A DNA stretch of 47,157 nt from assembly GCF_000479045.1 (NCBI RefSeq), contig NZ_KI518117.1:1-47157 (forward strand), given 5' to 3'. Origin of the DNA: Cetobacterium somerae ATCC BAA-474. Its GTDB lineage: Bacteria > Fusobacteriota > Fusobacteriia > Fusobacteriales > Fusobacteriaceae. Both the position numbers and the translations under genes were made by a program. The notes beneath the pieces are model-generated. The model saw only the letters and a list, made by a program, of their open reading frames with translations. It searched no databases and had not been told where the DNA came from. Within the stretch, counting starts at the first letter, position 1. Every line of letters begins with the position of its first letter. Of this stretch, positions 17,261-26,190 are shown piece after piece.

Positions 17261-18598
17261 TTATTCAATTGTCTCTAGATACTCCCTAAGTGATTCATTG
17301 AAGATATCTAACATTTTATCTATCTCTTCCCTTTTAATTATATAGGGTGGCATAAAATAAACAATGTTTCCTAATGGTCTTAAAATAGCTCCTTTTTTTA
17401 AGGCTATTTTGTATATTTCATATCCTGCTCGTTCTCCAGGAATTCCAACTAATTCAATAGCTCCAATTAATCCTATTTGTCTATATTCTCCAAAATAAGG
17501 GATATCCTTTAATTTCTCTGTAGCAGATTTTCTTAAATAATCACCTTTTTCTTTTATAACTTCTAAAATATTTTCCTCTTGAAAAATTTTTAAAGTTTCC
17601 ACAGCTATTCTACATCCTATAGGATTTCCTGAGTAACTGTGAGAATGTAAAAATGATTTTCCTTCTGAATAATCTGCATAAAATGCATCATATAATTTAT
17701 CTGTTATTAAAACTATAGACATTGGAAAATATCCTGCTGTTAAACCTTTTCCAACACACATAATATCAGGACTAACTCCTGCATGTTCTATAGCAAACAT
17801 TTTTCCTGTTCTTCCAAATCCCATTGCTATTTCATCTGCAATTAAGTGAATATTTAATTTTTGTGTTAATGCTCTTAATTTTTTTAAATATATTGGCGAA
17901 TATATTCTCATTCCTGCAACACCTTGAACCATTGATTCAATTATTACTCCAGAAATTATATCTCCATTTTCTTTTAAATATTCTTCCATGTAAACGAAAC
18001 ACTCTGCGTTACAATTTTCTCTTTTTTTATCGAAAGAACAATTAAAACAATCTGGTCCTTTTACTTTTACTCCTTCTTTTAAAAGCGGCTTATAAACATC
18101 TGTAAATCTATCCATGTTTCCAACACCTAAAGCCCCAATTGTTTCTCCATGATACGCCCCATCTATTGAAACAAATGTTTTTTTCTGTGGATTTCCTGTT
18201 TGAACATGATATTGAAAACTCAATTTTATAGCTACTTCCGTACTTGAAGAACCATTATCTGTAAATATAAGTTTATTTAATCCTTTTGGTGCGACAGCTG
18301 TCAATCTTTCTCCCAATTCAATTGCTGCTTCATGAGAAAAATTTGCAAAAATTATATGCTCTAATTTATCTATTTGCTCTTTTATAGCTGCATTTATTCT
18401 TGGATTACAATGTCCAAATAGATTCACCCACCAACTTGAAACACAATCCATATATCTATTTCCAAATTCATCTTCTACGTATAGTCCATCTCCTTTTACT
18501 ATTACCATAGGAGGAAGTTGTTCATAATCTTTCATTTGTGAGCATGGGTGAAAGATATGTTCTAAATCTTTTTTCTGTAAATCACTTAGGTTTTTCAT
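17261..18598 (-). CDS. bioA: Adenosylmethionine-8-amino-7-oxononanoate aminotransferase
   Basis: PLP-dependent enzyme making 7,8-diaminopelargonic acid in biotin synthesis. 445 residues, class III aminotransferase fold: FTDNGSSSTEVAIKL, GAYHGETIGALGVG, LIADEIAMGFGRTG and the PLP lysine Lys284 in CVGKGLTAGYFP; CVSSWWVNLFGH near residue 52 is typical of BioA. An insert at residues 184-200 holds four cysteines in a C-x2-C-x8-C-x3-C pattern. No bioB, bioD or bioF is nearby, so the gene is isolated from its pathway but sits next to a biotin-dependent decarboxylase operon. A lysine-dependent variant (BioK) cannot be excluded. Confidence 0.9.
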   Translation of the reverse strand: MKNLSDLQKKDLEHIFHPCSQMKDYEQLPPMVIVKGDGLYVEDEFGNRYMDCVSSWWVNLFGHCNPRINAAIKEQIDKLEHIIFANFSHEAAIELGERLTAVAPKGLNKLIFTDNGSSSTEVAIKLSFQYHVQTGNPQKKTFVSIDGAYHGETIGALGVGNMDRFTDVYKPLLKEGVKVKGPDCFNCSFDKKRENCNAECFVYMEEYLKENGDIISGVIIESMVQGVAGMRIYSPIYLKKLRALTQKLNIHLIADEIAMGFGRTGKMFAIEHAGVSPDIMCVGKGLTAGYFPMSIVLITDKLYDAFYADYSEGKSFLHSHSYSGNPIGCRIAVETLKIFQEENILEVIKEKGDYLRKSATEKLKDIPYFGEYRQIGLIGAIELVGIPGERAGYEIYKIALKKGAILRPLGNIVYFMPPYIIKREEIDKMLDIFNESLREYLETIE

Positions 18599-18661
18599 TT
18601 AAGGTACACCTCTTCAATTATAAAATTCATATATTTAATACAAAAATAATCTTTAGTGCCT

Positions 18662-18670
18662 ATTATAGCA
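18662..18670 (-). promoter_or_regulatory. Extended -10 promoter of bioA-gntR
   Basis: TGCTATAAT on the minus strand is a perfect extended -10 about 63 bp upstream of the bioA ATG. The -35 region is poor, as is usual for extended -10 promoters. Confidence 0.6.
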
Positions 18671-18688
18671 TAAATACTTTTTTATTAC

Positions 18689-19894
18689 CTATTTTTTTCT
18701 TTTTCTACTAGATAGAATTCCAAGCTCCTCTCTATATTTTCCTACTGTCCTTCTCTGTACTAGTAGATTTTTTTCCATAAGTTTTATTAAAATTTTTTCA
18801 TCTGATAAAGGATTATTTTTATCTTCACTCTCAATAATTTTTAAAATTTCTCTTTTTATTAGCTCAGCCTTATCATCTAAAACAATATATTTTTTTAAAC
18901 TTTCTATTTTCCCATTTATTTTTATAAATTTATCTTTTAAAGCTCTTGAAATTGTAGATTCATGAAGATTTAAGCTGTAAGCAATATCTTTAACTTTTAA
19001 TGTTTTTAAATTTTTATCAAAAAGAATATATTCTTTTTGATAATTTAAAACATATCTTCCAACTTCTAAGAGTGTTTCTTGTCTTTTTATCAAACCTCTT
19101 TCTAAAGCCAAAGCTAATATTTGATCTTTTTTGTTTTCGTTTTTTAACCTTATTTTTGGAATCCCTGATTCATTTAAATTTACAATAAGCTCTTCATTAT
19201 TTGTCTCTACAAACAAATCTGGAATAATATAATCTGTTTTTTTATTTACATAAAAACCTCTCGCAGGATTAGGATTTAAATTTTTTATTGTATTTATATA
19301 CTCTTTAACTTTAGCTAATGGAATATCTCTTTCTAAAGAGATTTTTTTTAAATCTGCATTTGCAATATCCTCTAAATTTTTATCTAAAATATTAGATAAT
19401 GTATCAGTCAAAATGCCTTTATTTTCAAGTTGAATTTTTAAACACTCTATAAGATTAGTGGCACCGACTCCTATAGGCTCTAATGTGTGTAAAATTTTTA
19501 TAGCATCTTTAAATATATTTAATTTAAAACCACCATTTTTCCTTAACTCTTCTAAATTAGAGATTAAATAACCTCTTTCATCTAAATTATTTATTAGATA
19601 CTCTAAAATATCTCTAACTTCTCTTTTTATTTCTAAATAAATTATTTGCTCCTCTAAATAACTTATTAAACTCTCATCTTCCTCACCTATATTCTCAATA
19701 AAATTTTCATAATCTTCATTTTTTGAAAAATTAGATTTTGGAAAAATAATCTCTATATTTGAGTTTTTTACACTTTCTTTCTCCAAGTATTCTTTCAGTT
19801 CTTTTAAACTCATTTTTAAAATCTCTATAGATATTTTCATCTCTAAAGAAAGATTTAATTTTAAACTTTGATCTAACCCCAATTTAAAATCCAT
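18689..19894 (-). CDS. rpoN: RNA polymerase sigma-54 factor
   Basis: Alternative sigma factor for -24/-12 promoters. 401 residues, somewhat short for RpoN. Region I at the N-terminus (LDQSLKLNLSLEMKISIEIL) is the activator-responsive segment. It is followed by an acidic linker, a core-binding region (about 85-240) with ARGFYV, an HTH region (LHESTISRALKDKFI) and the RpoN box as RRTVGKYREELGI close to the C-terminus. It lies downstream of tonB, with AAGGGGGA before the ATG. Its partner activator and a cognate promoter are at 36111-38046. Confidence 0.95.
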   Translation of the reverse strand: MDFKLGLDQSLKLNLSLEMKISIEILKMSLKELKEYLEKESVKNSNIEIIFPKSNFSKNEDYENFIENIGEEDESLISYLEEQIIYLEIKREVRDILEYLINNLDERGYLISNLEELRKNGGFKLNIFKDAIKILHTLEPIGVGATNLIECLKIQLENKGILTDTLSNILDKNLEDIANADLKKISLERDIPLAKVKEYINTIKNLNPNPARGFYVNKKTDYIIPDLFVETNNEELIVNLNESGIPKIRLKNENKKDQILALALERGLIKRQETLLEVGRYVLNYQKEYILFDKNLKTLKVKDIAYSLNLHESTISRALKDKFIKINGKIESLKKYIVLDDKAELIKREILKIIESEDKNNPLSDEKILIKLMEKNLLVQRRTVGKYREELGILSSRKRKK

Positions 19895-19923
19895 TATTAT
19901 CCCCCTTTCTGTAAATATAAAAT

Positions 19924-19958
19924 AGGTAGAGTTTTAATCTTGTGTCTAGACTCTACCT
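19924..19958 (-). terminator. Hairpin after tonB, probably a weak terminator
   Basis: AGGTAGAGT and ACTCTACCT form a 9-bp stem with a 17-nt loop just after the tonB stop. The following minus-strand sequence is ATTTTATATTT, an interrupted T tract, so some read-through into rpoN is plausible; I see no convincing separate rpoN promoter. Confidence 0.55.
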
Positions 19959-19963
19959 AATTA

Positions 19964-20668
19964 TTAATTTTTTTTAAATTTAAACTCTTTTTCAAAATGA
20001 ACTTTAATTATCTTCCCTTTGTATATAATTGGCTTAAACTTCCATTTCCTCAAAGCCTTCTCTACTTCTTCTCTAAATCCAAACTTACTTTCACCAGATA
20101 TAAACTTTACATCTTTTACTGTACCATCAATATCTACAAGAAAATTAACCTTAATACTACCAACTCCATTATATCCTATTTTTCTCGCTTTTATAGGATA
20201 TTGAGGATCTACTTCTTTTAATATCTCATATTCTATACCATCTAATGATATCGCTGTGAATACTCCATCCTCTCCTTGTAAAAATCTATTTTGGTCTTCA
20301 AACTCATTGTAGCTTTCTTTTACTTTATTAGAATTAGTTTTTTTCTTTTTATTATCTGACTTTTTAGTTTCTGACTTTTTTTTCTTAACCTCTTCTTTTT
20401 TTATTATTTTTTTAACTTTTTCCTTTGTTTTTTCTTCTTCTACTGGCTTCTCTTCAGGTATAACCTTTTCATCTTGAACCTCTTCTTTTTGTTCACTCTG
20501 TTTTACTGAGCTAATATTACTATTATTACTAACTGCTCTTCTATTTTTTACTGATACTATCATCGTATTTTTCTCTTTAAACTTTAACTCTTCATCCTTT
20601 GCAAATCCAAATAGAAAAAATATAACTATACCATGCAAAATAGCTGATAGAATATAAAATTTATTCAT
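19964..20668 (-). CDS. tonB: TonB energy transducer
   Basis: Couples the inner-membrane proton motive force to outer-membrane transporters. 234 residues: one N-terminal membrane anchor (about 4-24), a long periplasmic linker that is Lys/Glu-rich rather than Pro/Lys-rich (about 55-115), and a TonB C-terminal domain (about 150-234) with DPQYPIKARKIGYNG, VNFLVDIDGTV and ALRKWKFKP. Overlaps the end of exbD by 8 bp. No TonB-dependent receptor is encoded in the window. Confidence 0.92.
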   Translation of the reverse strand: MNKFYILSAILHGIVIFFLFGFAKDEELKFKEKNTMIVSVKNRRAVSNNSNISSVKQSEQKEEVQDEKVIPEEKPVEEEKTKEKVKKIIKKEEVKKKKSETKKSDNKKKKTNSNKVKESYNEFEDQNRFLQGEDGVFTAISLDGIEYEILKEVDPQYPIKARKIGYNGVGSIKVNFLVDIDGTVKDVKFISGESKFGFREEVEKALRKWKFKPIIYKGKIIKVHFEKEFKFKKN

Positions 20669-21050
20669 AAAAATTCAGCTCCACTTTATCAACACCACTA
20701 CTTTTTAAAGCTCCAATAGCTTTCACTACAACTTCATATTTCAAATTTTTATCTGCACTTATTGTTATCTCATTTATATTAGTTACTTTTTCTCCTAAAG
20801 TTTCTAAGGTAATAGGATTAGAAGTTTTATCTACTAGTAGAAAATAGTTTTCATCTTTATCTATAACTAATTCATATACACCCTTAGATGTTTCAGAAAC
20901 CACACCACCCTTAGGAAGCTCTAATTTAAATCCACTATACTTGTCAAAAGTTGTAACTAACATGAAAAAAATTAAAAGCAGGAAAACAACATCAATTAAA
21001 GGTGTTAAATCTGGAGTTGCCAAACTTCTTCTTTTTGTTCTTCTTTTCAT
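20661..21050 (-). CDS. exbD: Biopolymer transport protein ExbD
   Basis: Proton-channel subunit of the TonB motor. 129 residues with one membrane helix containing the essential Asp in TPLIDVVFLLLIFFM, then a periplasmic domain. AAGAGGTAAG precedes the ATG, 4 bp after exbB. TolR is the close alternative, but the adjoining tonB supports ExbD. Confidence 0.92.
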   Translation of the reverse strand: MKRRTKRRSLATPDLTPLIDVVFLLLIFFMLVTTFDKYSGFKLELPKGGVVSETSKGVYELVIDKDENYFLLVDKTSNPITLETLGEKVTNINEITISADKNLKYEVVVKAIGALKSSGVDKVELNFYE

Positions 21051-21054
21051 ATTC

Positions 21055-21663
21055 TTACCTCTTCACTATATTTACTATAAATGTAGCTATTTTTTCTACT
21101 TCTAAACTCATTTTTTCTATTTTTTTATTAAATATATTATAAGCTATTATTGACGGTATAGCTATTATTAGTCCTCCTGCAGTTGTTAATAAAGCTTGAG
21201 ATATTCCTCCTGCTATAGCATTGGGATCCCCTGTTCCAGAAACTGCAATTTTTCCAAAGGCTTGAATCATTCCTGTAACTGTTCCTAAAAGTCCAATCAT
21301 AGGAGCTGTATATGCAATAATTCCTAAAATATATGTATTTCTTTCTAATATATCCATCTCTTCTAATTCAATCTCTCTTAAAAGTTCATCACTATTTTTA
21401 TAATCTCCAACTAAGCAATAACGGATTAAAAATTTTGTTAAAGTTTTTCCAACTACACCTTTTTCTTTTTTCGAAAACTCTATAGCTTCATTATACTTTC
21501 CATCTATTAAAAGTTCTTTTATCTCTTTTTTAAACATAGAATCTACTGATGTTTTATTTTTTATAAAACACAAAGACCTTTCAAAAATTACCCCTAAAGA
21601 AACCACTGATAAAATAAGTAATACATATAGTATTGGTCCTCCAGCTTTTATATAATATAACAT
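21055..21663 (-). CDS. exbB: Biopolymer transport protein ExbB (MotA/TolQ/ExbB)
   Basis: Stator subunit of the TonB motor. Three membrane helices: one at the N-terminus (GPILYVLLILSVVSLGVIFE) and two in the C-terminal half with IAYTAPMIGLLGTVTGMIQAF and ISQALLTTAGGLIIAIPS, the conserved family core. Translation most likely starts at ATG 21663, 5 bp after GGAGG, giving 202 residues; a TTG four codons upstream overlaps that ribosome binding site. Confidence 0.92.
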   Translation of the reverse strand: MLYYIKAGGPILYVLLILSVVSLGVIFERSLCFIKNKTSVDSMFKKEIKELLIDGKYNEAIEFSKKEKGVVGKTLTKFLIRYCLVGDYKNSDELLREIELEEMDILERNTYILGIIAYTAPMIGLLGTVTGMIQAFGKIAVSGTGDPNAIAGGISQALLTTAGGLIIAIPSIIAYNIFNKKIEKMSLEVEKIATFIVNIVKR

Positions 21664-21715
21664 CTCACCCTCCAAATTTTTAATAATATTTATAATTAAA
21701 GTATATATTATTCAA

Positions 21716-21745
21716 TAAAAAAGAGCAAGGTATTAACCTTGCTCT
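21716..21745 (-). terminator. Intrinsic terminator of the Spy-like gene
   Basis: On the minus strand AGAGCAAGGT and ACCTTGCTCT form a perfect 10-bp stem around TAAT, followed by TTTTTT. It separates the Spy-like gene from exbB. Confidence 0.9.
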
Positions 21746-21752
21746 CTGATAA

Positions 21753-22133
21753 TTAATTTGTTGTTTTATTTGTTTTTAACATCTCATATCTCATTTTCAT
21801 TTGCTCTGTTTTCATCTCAGCTTGGATGTTAGCTCTATCTTTGTTTATTTTTTCAATATTTGTAAAATTTGGATTCTCTTTTGCCATCTCTTTCATCATA
21901 GCTACTTTGTTTTCCTGAAGTTTGATTCTTCCCTCTTGAAGTTTTGGATTTGTTCTCATTTTTTCTCTCATTAAAGCTTTTTCTTCATTTGTTTGACACT
22001 GACCAACCATCATTTTTCCACCATTGTTATGTCCCATTCCATCAGCTGACATTCTGTGTCCATTATTTCCTTTTGCCATTGCTACTGTTCCTAATCCTAA
22101 AGCCATCATAGATACTAATAAAAATTTTTTCAT
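21753..22133 (-). CDS. Small secreted Met-rich Spy/CpxP-like protein
   Basis: 126 residues with a clear signal peptide ending GTVAMA before Lys21. The mature part is hydrophilic and mostly helical, with about fifteen methionines, two histidines and one cysteine (VGQCQT). Helical segments such as LMREKMRTNPKLQEGRIKL resemble periplasmic Spy/CpxP chaperones, though a clear LTxxQ motif is absent. Met/His richness suggests metal (copper) binding or refolding under stress; this is not proven. AGGAGG precedes the ATG and it has its own terminator, so it is a single-gene unit. Confidence 0.6.
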   Translation of the reverse strand: MKKFLLVSMMALGLGTVAMAKGNNGHRMSADGMGHNNGGKMMVGQCQTNEEKALMREKMRTNPKLQEGRIKLQENKVAMMKEMAKENPNFTNIEKINKDRANIQAEMKTEQMKMRYEMLKTNKTTN

Positions 22134-22228
22134 TTTTTATACCTCCTAAGTTTTCTCTTTGTCTTTACACAAATATACTAACAAAGTTTTATGGCTAAAA
22201 TATGGCAAAAAAACTTTTTTTGACTTTT

Positions 22229-23083
22229 TTATTTTTTTAATTCTACATATATTTTTTCAATTTCATCAAAAACTCTATGTGATGCTCTAAGTATCTCACT
22301 AGAATCAATAACATGTATGTTTTTATTTTTATAAGCATCTGTTTCCTCAATTAATTTTAAGCTATTTTTTATTCCATCAATATTTTTTACTCCTCTAGTT
22401 CCTATAATATATTTTGGATTTTCTTTTAAAATATATTCTGAAGATATTATTGGTTTTTTTCCTACTTTTGGAACTATTACATCTAATCCTAAAGTTTCTA
22501 AAATCTCTACAGGAAGAGAGTTTTTTTCAAAAGATGTAGGTGGAGAATCTGAATATAAAACTACAGCTTTCCCTTGTAATCTAAAGTTTTCTCTTATATA
22601 TTTCAATTTATTATTTAACTCCTCTACAAGTTCTTTGCTCTCTTTTTCTCTATTTACTAATTTTCCTAAAATTAATGTATTTTTTAAAATATCATCTAAA
22701 TTTTTATTTGAAAAAGTTATTGAAGGTATATTAAACTTTTCTAATCCACTCTTTTCATTTCCCATAACATTAAAAATAACTAAATCTGGATTAAAAGATA
22801 AAATTTTTTCTAATGAAGGCTTAGATATGCTTCCAGCTAAAGGTAATTTTTGAGTTTTTTCCTGTGGCCATATTTTTTTACTGTGGTTTGCAATAGCCAC
22901 AATATTTTTATCTGCTCCTAGTTTATATAAGATTTCTACTGCTCCAAAATTATAAATAACTATTCTTTTATATTCTTTTAACAAAATTTTTTCACCCTTC
23001 TCTCCTACCACATAGTTATCAACTATATCTAATGAAAATATTTTTAAAGATAACATCAAAAATAATAAAATTAAGTTCTTCAT
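22229..23083 (-). CDS. ABC substrate-binding protein, BtuF/FepB type
   Basis: 284 residues with a signal peptide (about 1-17) and the two-lobed class III binding fold: KRIVIYNFGAVEILYKLGA, ILSFNPDLVIFN and SSEYILKENPKYIIG. No lipobox cysteine, so it should be free in the periplasm, fitting a two-membrane envelope. It is the last gene of a permease-ATPase-binding-protein set, overlapping the ATPase gene (ATGA). Substrates of this class are siderophores, haem, corrinoids or metals; the sequence alone does not decide. Confidence 0.85.
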   Translation of the reverse strand: MKNLILLFLMLSLKIFSLDIVDNYVVGEKGEKILLKEYKRIVIYNFGAVEILYKLGADKNIVAIANHSKKIWPQEKTQKLPLAGSISKPSLEKILSFNPDLVIFNVMGNEKSGLEKFNIPSITFSNKNLDDILKNTLILGKLVNREKESKELVEELNNKLKYIRENFRLQGKAVVLYSDSPPTSFEKNSLPVEILETLGLDVIVPKVGKKPIISSEYILKENPKYIIGTRGVKNIDGIKNSLKLIEETDAYKNKNIHVIDSSEILRASHRVFDEIEKIYVELKK

Positions 23084-23862
23084 TTTTTACCTCGCTTTGG
23101 TAATATATATATATTATTTTCTAAATTTAAAATTTCTGGTGTAAAATTATATACTTTTTCTAACCACTTCTTTTTTATTACATCTTTTGGCTCCCCTGAT
23201 ATTGGTATTTTTCCATCCTTTATAAAAAGAATTTTATCACAAAATAATGAAGCTAGATTTATATCATGTATTACAATTATTCCAATTAAACTTTTAGCCT
23301 TAATCTCTTCTTTTAAAAGTTCTAAAAATTCTAAGGAATAATTTATATCTAAAGCTGATGTTGGCTCATCTAATAAAATAACCTCACTATTTTGAATAAA
23401 TGCTCTTCCTAATAAAATTCTTTGAAACTCTCCTCCACTTAAACTTTTTATATCTCTATTTAAATACTCTTGTAAATTTAATTTTTTTATAACTTCATCT
23501 ATTATTTTATCATCTTCTAAATCTAAACCTTTAAAGCTATTTTTTATATGAGGTACTCTTCCAAGTTTTAATATCTCTAGTACTGTAAAATTTAAATTTT
23601 GATTGGATTTTTGTGCTATAAAAGAGATTTTTTTAGCAAACTCTTTTCTTGAAAGTTTTTCAACTTCTAGATTATCTAAATAAATTTCTCCCTCTTCCTT
23701 TTCTAAAAAGCCCATTATAACTTTTAATAAAGTACTTTTCCCACAACCATTAGCTCCCAATATACCTACAAGTTCTCCTGGAAAAAAATTATAACTTATA
23801 TCATTTAAAATTTTATAATCTCCATATGAATATTTTAAATTTTTTAATTTTAAACTTTCCAT
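23080..23862 (-). CDS. ABC importer ATPase, FepC/BtuD type
   Basis: 260 residues with Walker A GANGCGKSTLLK, Q-loop in FIAQKSNQ, signature LSGGEFQRILLGRAF, Walker B VILLDEPTSALD and H-loop VIHDIN. Powers the FecCD-type permease encoded immediately upstream, which it overlaps by one base. Confidence 0.92.
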   Translation of the reverse strand: MESLKLKNLKYSYGDYKILNDISYNFFPGELVGILGANGCGKSTLLKVIMGFLEKEEGEIYLDNLEVEKLSRKEFAKKISFIAQKSNQNLNFTVLEILKLGRVPHIKNSFKGLDLEDDKIIDEVIKKLNLQEYLNRDIKSLSGGEFQRILLGRAFIQNSEVILLDEPTSALDINYSLEFLELLKEEIKAKSLIGIIVIHDINLASLFCDKILFIKDGKIPISGEPKDVIKKKWLEKVYNFTPEILNLENNIYILPKRGKK

Positions 23863-24854
23863 TACACACCTCTTCTATTTTTAAAAGCTAAGTATATAAA
23901 AAATGGAGCTCCAAATATAGCTGTTACAATTCCTATTGGTATTTCCATAGTTGTTAATACTCCTCTTGAAATCGTATCACACAGTAACAGAAATAATCCC
24001 CCATATAACATTGATAGTGGAATTAACTTTATATTACTACTTCCAAATATAATTCTCACTAAATGTGGTATTATAAGACCTACAAAACCTATCATTCCTG
24101 TAAAGGCTACTGAAAATCCCACCATAAATGTAGAAATCATTAATACTTTATATTTAAATTTTTTTATATCTATCCCTAGACTATGAGCCTCTTCATCTGA
24201 AAGTAAAATTATATCTAAATTATATCTATTTATATAAAAATATATTAATGAAAATAAAAGTGGAACCAAAAGAATTACTATTTTTTTCCAATCTGCTCCT
24301 CCTAAATACCCCATAGTCCATAGAACAACTCTAAAACTATCCTCACCAACAATATACATGACTAAAGAGATTACTGCTCTTAAGAGAGCTGAAATAGCTA
24401 TTCCTATTATTAAAAGAGTAGACAAATCTAAACTTCCTCTTTTACTATTAGAAAGCTTAAAAATTAATAATGATGTTATAAAAGAAAATATCGAGCCAAA
24501 AACACCAAAATATACCTCTGAAAGTCCTAGTAAAAAGGCTATAACCGCTCCAAAAGTACCACTAGCTGATATTCCAATTATATATGGATCTGCCATAGGG
24601 TTTCTAAAAAGTGTTTGAGTTATAGCTCCACTACTTCCTAATAACATCCCAATTATTATTGCCATAACTGCCCTAGGTATTCTTAAATTCCAAATTATTT
24701 TATACTCTAATAAATCTTTATTTCCATTTCCCAAAAGCAAATTTAACCCCTTGATAAAATCTATTTCATAGTTCCCTATAAATAGTGAGAAACAAAAAAG
24801 AAAAATTAAAATTCCAACTGAAACTATAGCTATACTTTTATTTTTTGAAATCAT
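23862..24854 (-). CDS. ABC importer permease, FecCD family
   Basis: About ten membrane helices with the family landmarks IWNLRIPRAVMAIIIGMLLG, FRNPMADPYIIGISASG and GMIGFVGLIIPHLVR (ATPase coupling region). I chose ATG 24854 (330 residues) because AAGGGAGA precedes it; an in-frame TTG at 24881 lacks a ribosome binding site and lies in the terminator of the upstream gene. The source of transcription for this importer is not obvious. Confidence 0.9.
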   Translation of the reverse strand: MISKNKSIAIVSVGILIFLFCFSLFIGNYEIDFIKGLNLLLGNGNKDLLEYKIIWNLRIPRAVMAIIIGMLLGSSGAITQTLFRNPMADPYIIGISASGTFGAVIAFLLGLSEVYFGVFGSIFSFITSLLIFKLSNSKRGSLDLSTLLIIGIAISALLRAVISLVMYIVGEDSFRVVLWTMGYLGGADWKKIVILLVPLLFSLIYFYINRYNLDIILLSDEEAHSLGIDIKKFKYKVLMISTFMVGFSVAFTGMIGFVGLIIPHLVRIIFGSSNIKLIPLSMLYGGLFLLLCDTISRGVLTTMEIPIGIVTAIFGAPFFIYLAFKNRRGV

Positions 24855-24880
24855 TGTACTTCTCCCTTTACCTTTTATCA

Positions 24881-24920
24881 AAAAATAAAATCCCCCAAAC
24901 TTATTCGGGGGATTTTTTAT
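24881..24920 (-). terminator. Intrinsic terminator after the LysM/M23 gene
   Basis: AATCCCCC and GGGGGATT form an 8-bp GC-rich stem with a T-rich tail on either strand. It begins just after the peptidase stop codon and ahead of the FecCD permease start. Confidence 0.85.
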
Positions 24921-24924
24921 TTTA

Positions 24925-26055
24925 TTAAAATTTTAAATACGTCAATGGATTCTCTATTTTTCCATTTTTTCTTATTTCAAAATGTAAGTGAGGACCACTT
25001 ACTCTTCCTGTTGCTCCACTTAAAGCTATATGTTGATTTTGAGATATTTTTTGACCTTTCTTAACATCTATTTGACTAAGATGAGCATATCTTGTTTCAT
25101 AACCATCTGAATGTTTTATTATGATAAGTTTTCCGTACCCACTAGCTCTTCCAGCAAAAGATACAACACCCTCTCTTGCAGAAACAACTTTTGTACCAGT
25201 TTTAGCTTTTAAATCTACACCTGCATGATTTAAAACTTTCTTTAATACAGGATGTTTTCTTGAACCAAAACTACTTGTTAAACTCATTGCCATTAAAGGA
25301 TTAGAAAAAGTACCTAAGTTAGTTTTTTTAACATATTCTTGCTTAAAACTGCTTAAGTATCTTGAAACTTTAGGTTCTCTTAAAAAGATTTTAGCTCCAA
25401 CTAAAAGTCTATCAATCTCATTATCTTCTTTTATTGTTTTAACATCCACTTCAAATCTCTTTGACAACCCTTCAAAAGTGTCTCCTTTTTTAATTGAGTA
25501 GAATATTCCAGGTTCTGTTGGAATATTAATCTTCTTCCCTATTTGAAGAACTCTTAAGTTTTTATCAATATTATTTGCATAGATATAGTCAGTTTTTATT
25601 TTATATTCTTTAGATAAATCTGAAATAGTATCTCCTTTTTTAATCACATATTCCATATTTTCTAATACAATTTTTTCTTCTAAGTCAATACTGCTATCAA
25701 GATCGGCTAACTCTTGTCCCTCTTGATCATCCCACTCTTTAGCAATTTTATTTTCTAATTCTAAATCCTCTAAAGTAGATTCCTCTGCTAAATTTTGTGT
25801 AACTTTTTCCTCTATTACTTTAGTTGAATTTTCTTGAGTAGAAACAATTTTTTCTTCTACTTTCTTTTCTGTAACTTCAACTTTTTCTATAGCTAGAGTT
25901 TCAGTTTCAACAACCTCTTCATTCTTTACTGTTTCTTTATTTTCAATTACCTCGTTATTTTTAGCCTCGTTATTTTTTAATGTAAACTCTCTATAAAAAA
26001 TTGATGTTACTAAAAAGACTAAAATACCTATGACTAATTTTTTCCCTTTTTTCAT
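24925..26055 (-). CDS. LysM-containing M23 metallopeptidase (murein hydrolase or activator)
   Basis: 376 residues: an N-terminal membrane anchor (about 6-20), a long Glu/Lys-rich segment (about 28-130), two LysM peptidoglycan-binding domains (about 136-178, YVIKKGDTISDLS; and 187-229, YSIKKGDTFEGLS), and a C-terminal M23 domain with the zinc motifs HAGVDLKA and GPHLHFEIR, so it looks active. It resembles NlpD/MepM-type proteins that cut or regulate cutting of peptidoglycan. Functionally unrelated to the two importers that flank it. Confidence 0.92.
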   Translation of the reverse strand: MKKGKKLVIGILVFLVTSIFYREFTLKNNEAKNNEVIENKETVKNEEVVETETLAIEKVEVTEKKVEEKIVSTQENSTKVIEEKVTQNLAEESTLEDLELENKIAKEWDDQEGQELADLDSSIDLEEKIVLENMEYVIKKGDTISDLSKEYKIKTDYIYANNIDKNLRVLQIGKKINIPTEPGIFYSIKKGDTFEGLSKRFEVDVKTIKEDNEIDRLLVGAKIFLREPKVSRYLSSFKQEYVKKTNLGTFSNPLMAMSLTSSFGSRKHPVLKKVLNHAGVDLKAKTGTKVVSAREGVVSFAGRASGYGKLIIIKHSDGYETRYAHLSQIDVKKGQKISQNQHIALSGATGRVSGPHLHFEIRKNGKIENPLTYLKF

Positions 26056-26105
26056 AATCCACCATTCTTTTCTTTATTTTTTAGTATTTTTATAAATTTT
26101 TATAA

Positions 26106-26135
26106 ATTTTACCATATTTTTATCTTTTTAGTCTA
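26106..26135 (-). promoter_or_regulatory. Promoter of the LysM/M23 gene
   Basis: TAGACT-N18-TAAAAT on the minus strand, with TGG before the -10 (extended -10). It lies about 50 bp upstream of the ATG. Confidence 0.5.
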
Positions 26136-26190
26136 GCTTTTATTTTTTTTGTATTTTTTCTGAATACAATTAGCTTTTTTCACAAAGAAT

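Noticed and set aside
19895-19960. Dedicated rpoN promoter
   Set aside because: I could not find a -35/-10 pair of acceptable quality; read-through from tonB past a weak terminator is as likely.
26080-26190. TTGTATT/AATACAA hairpin as terminator of the second importer
   Set aside because: It is followed by A rather than T on the minus strand, so it does not fit an intrinsic terminator.
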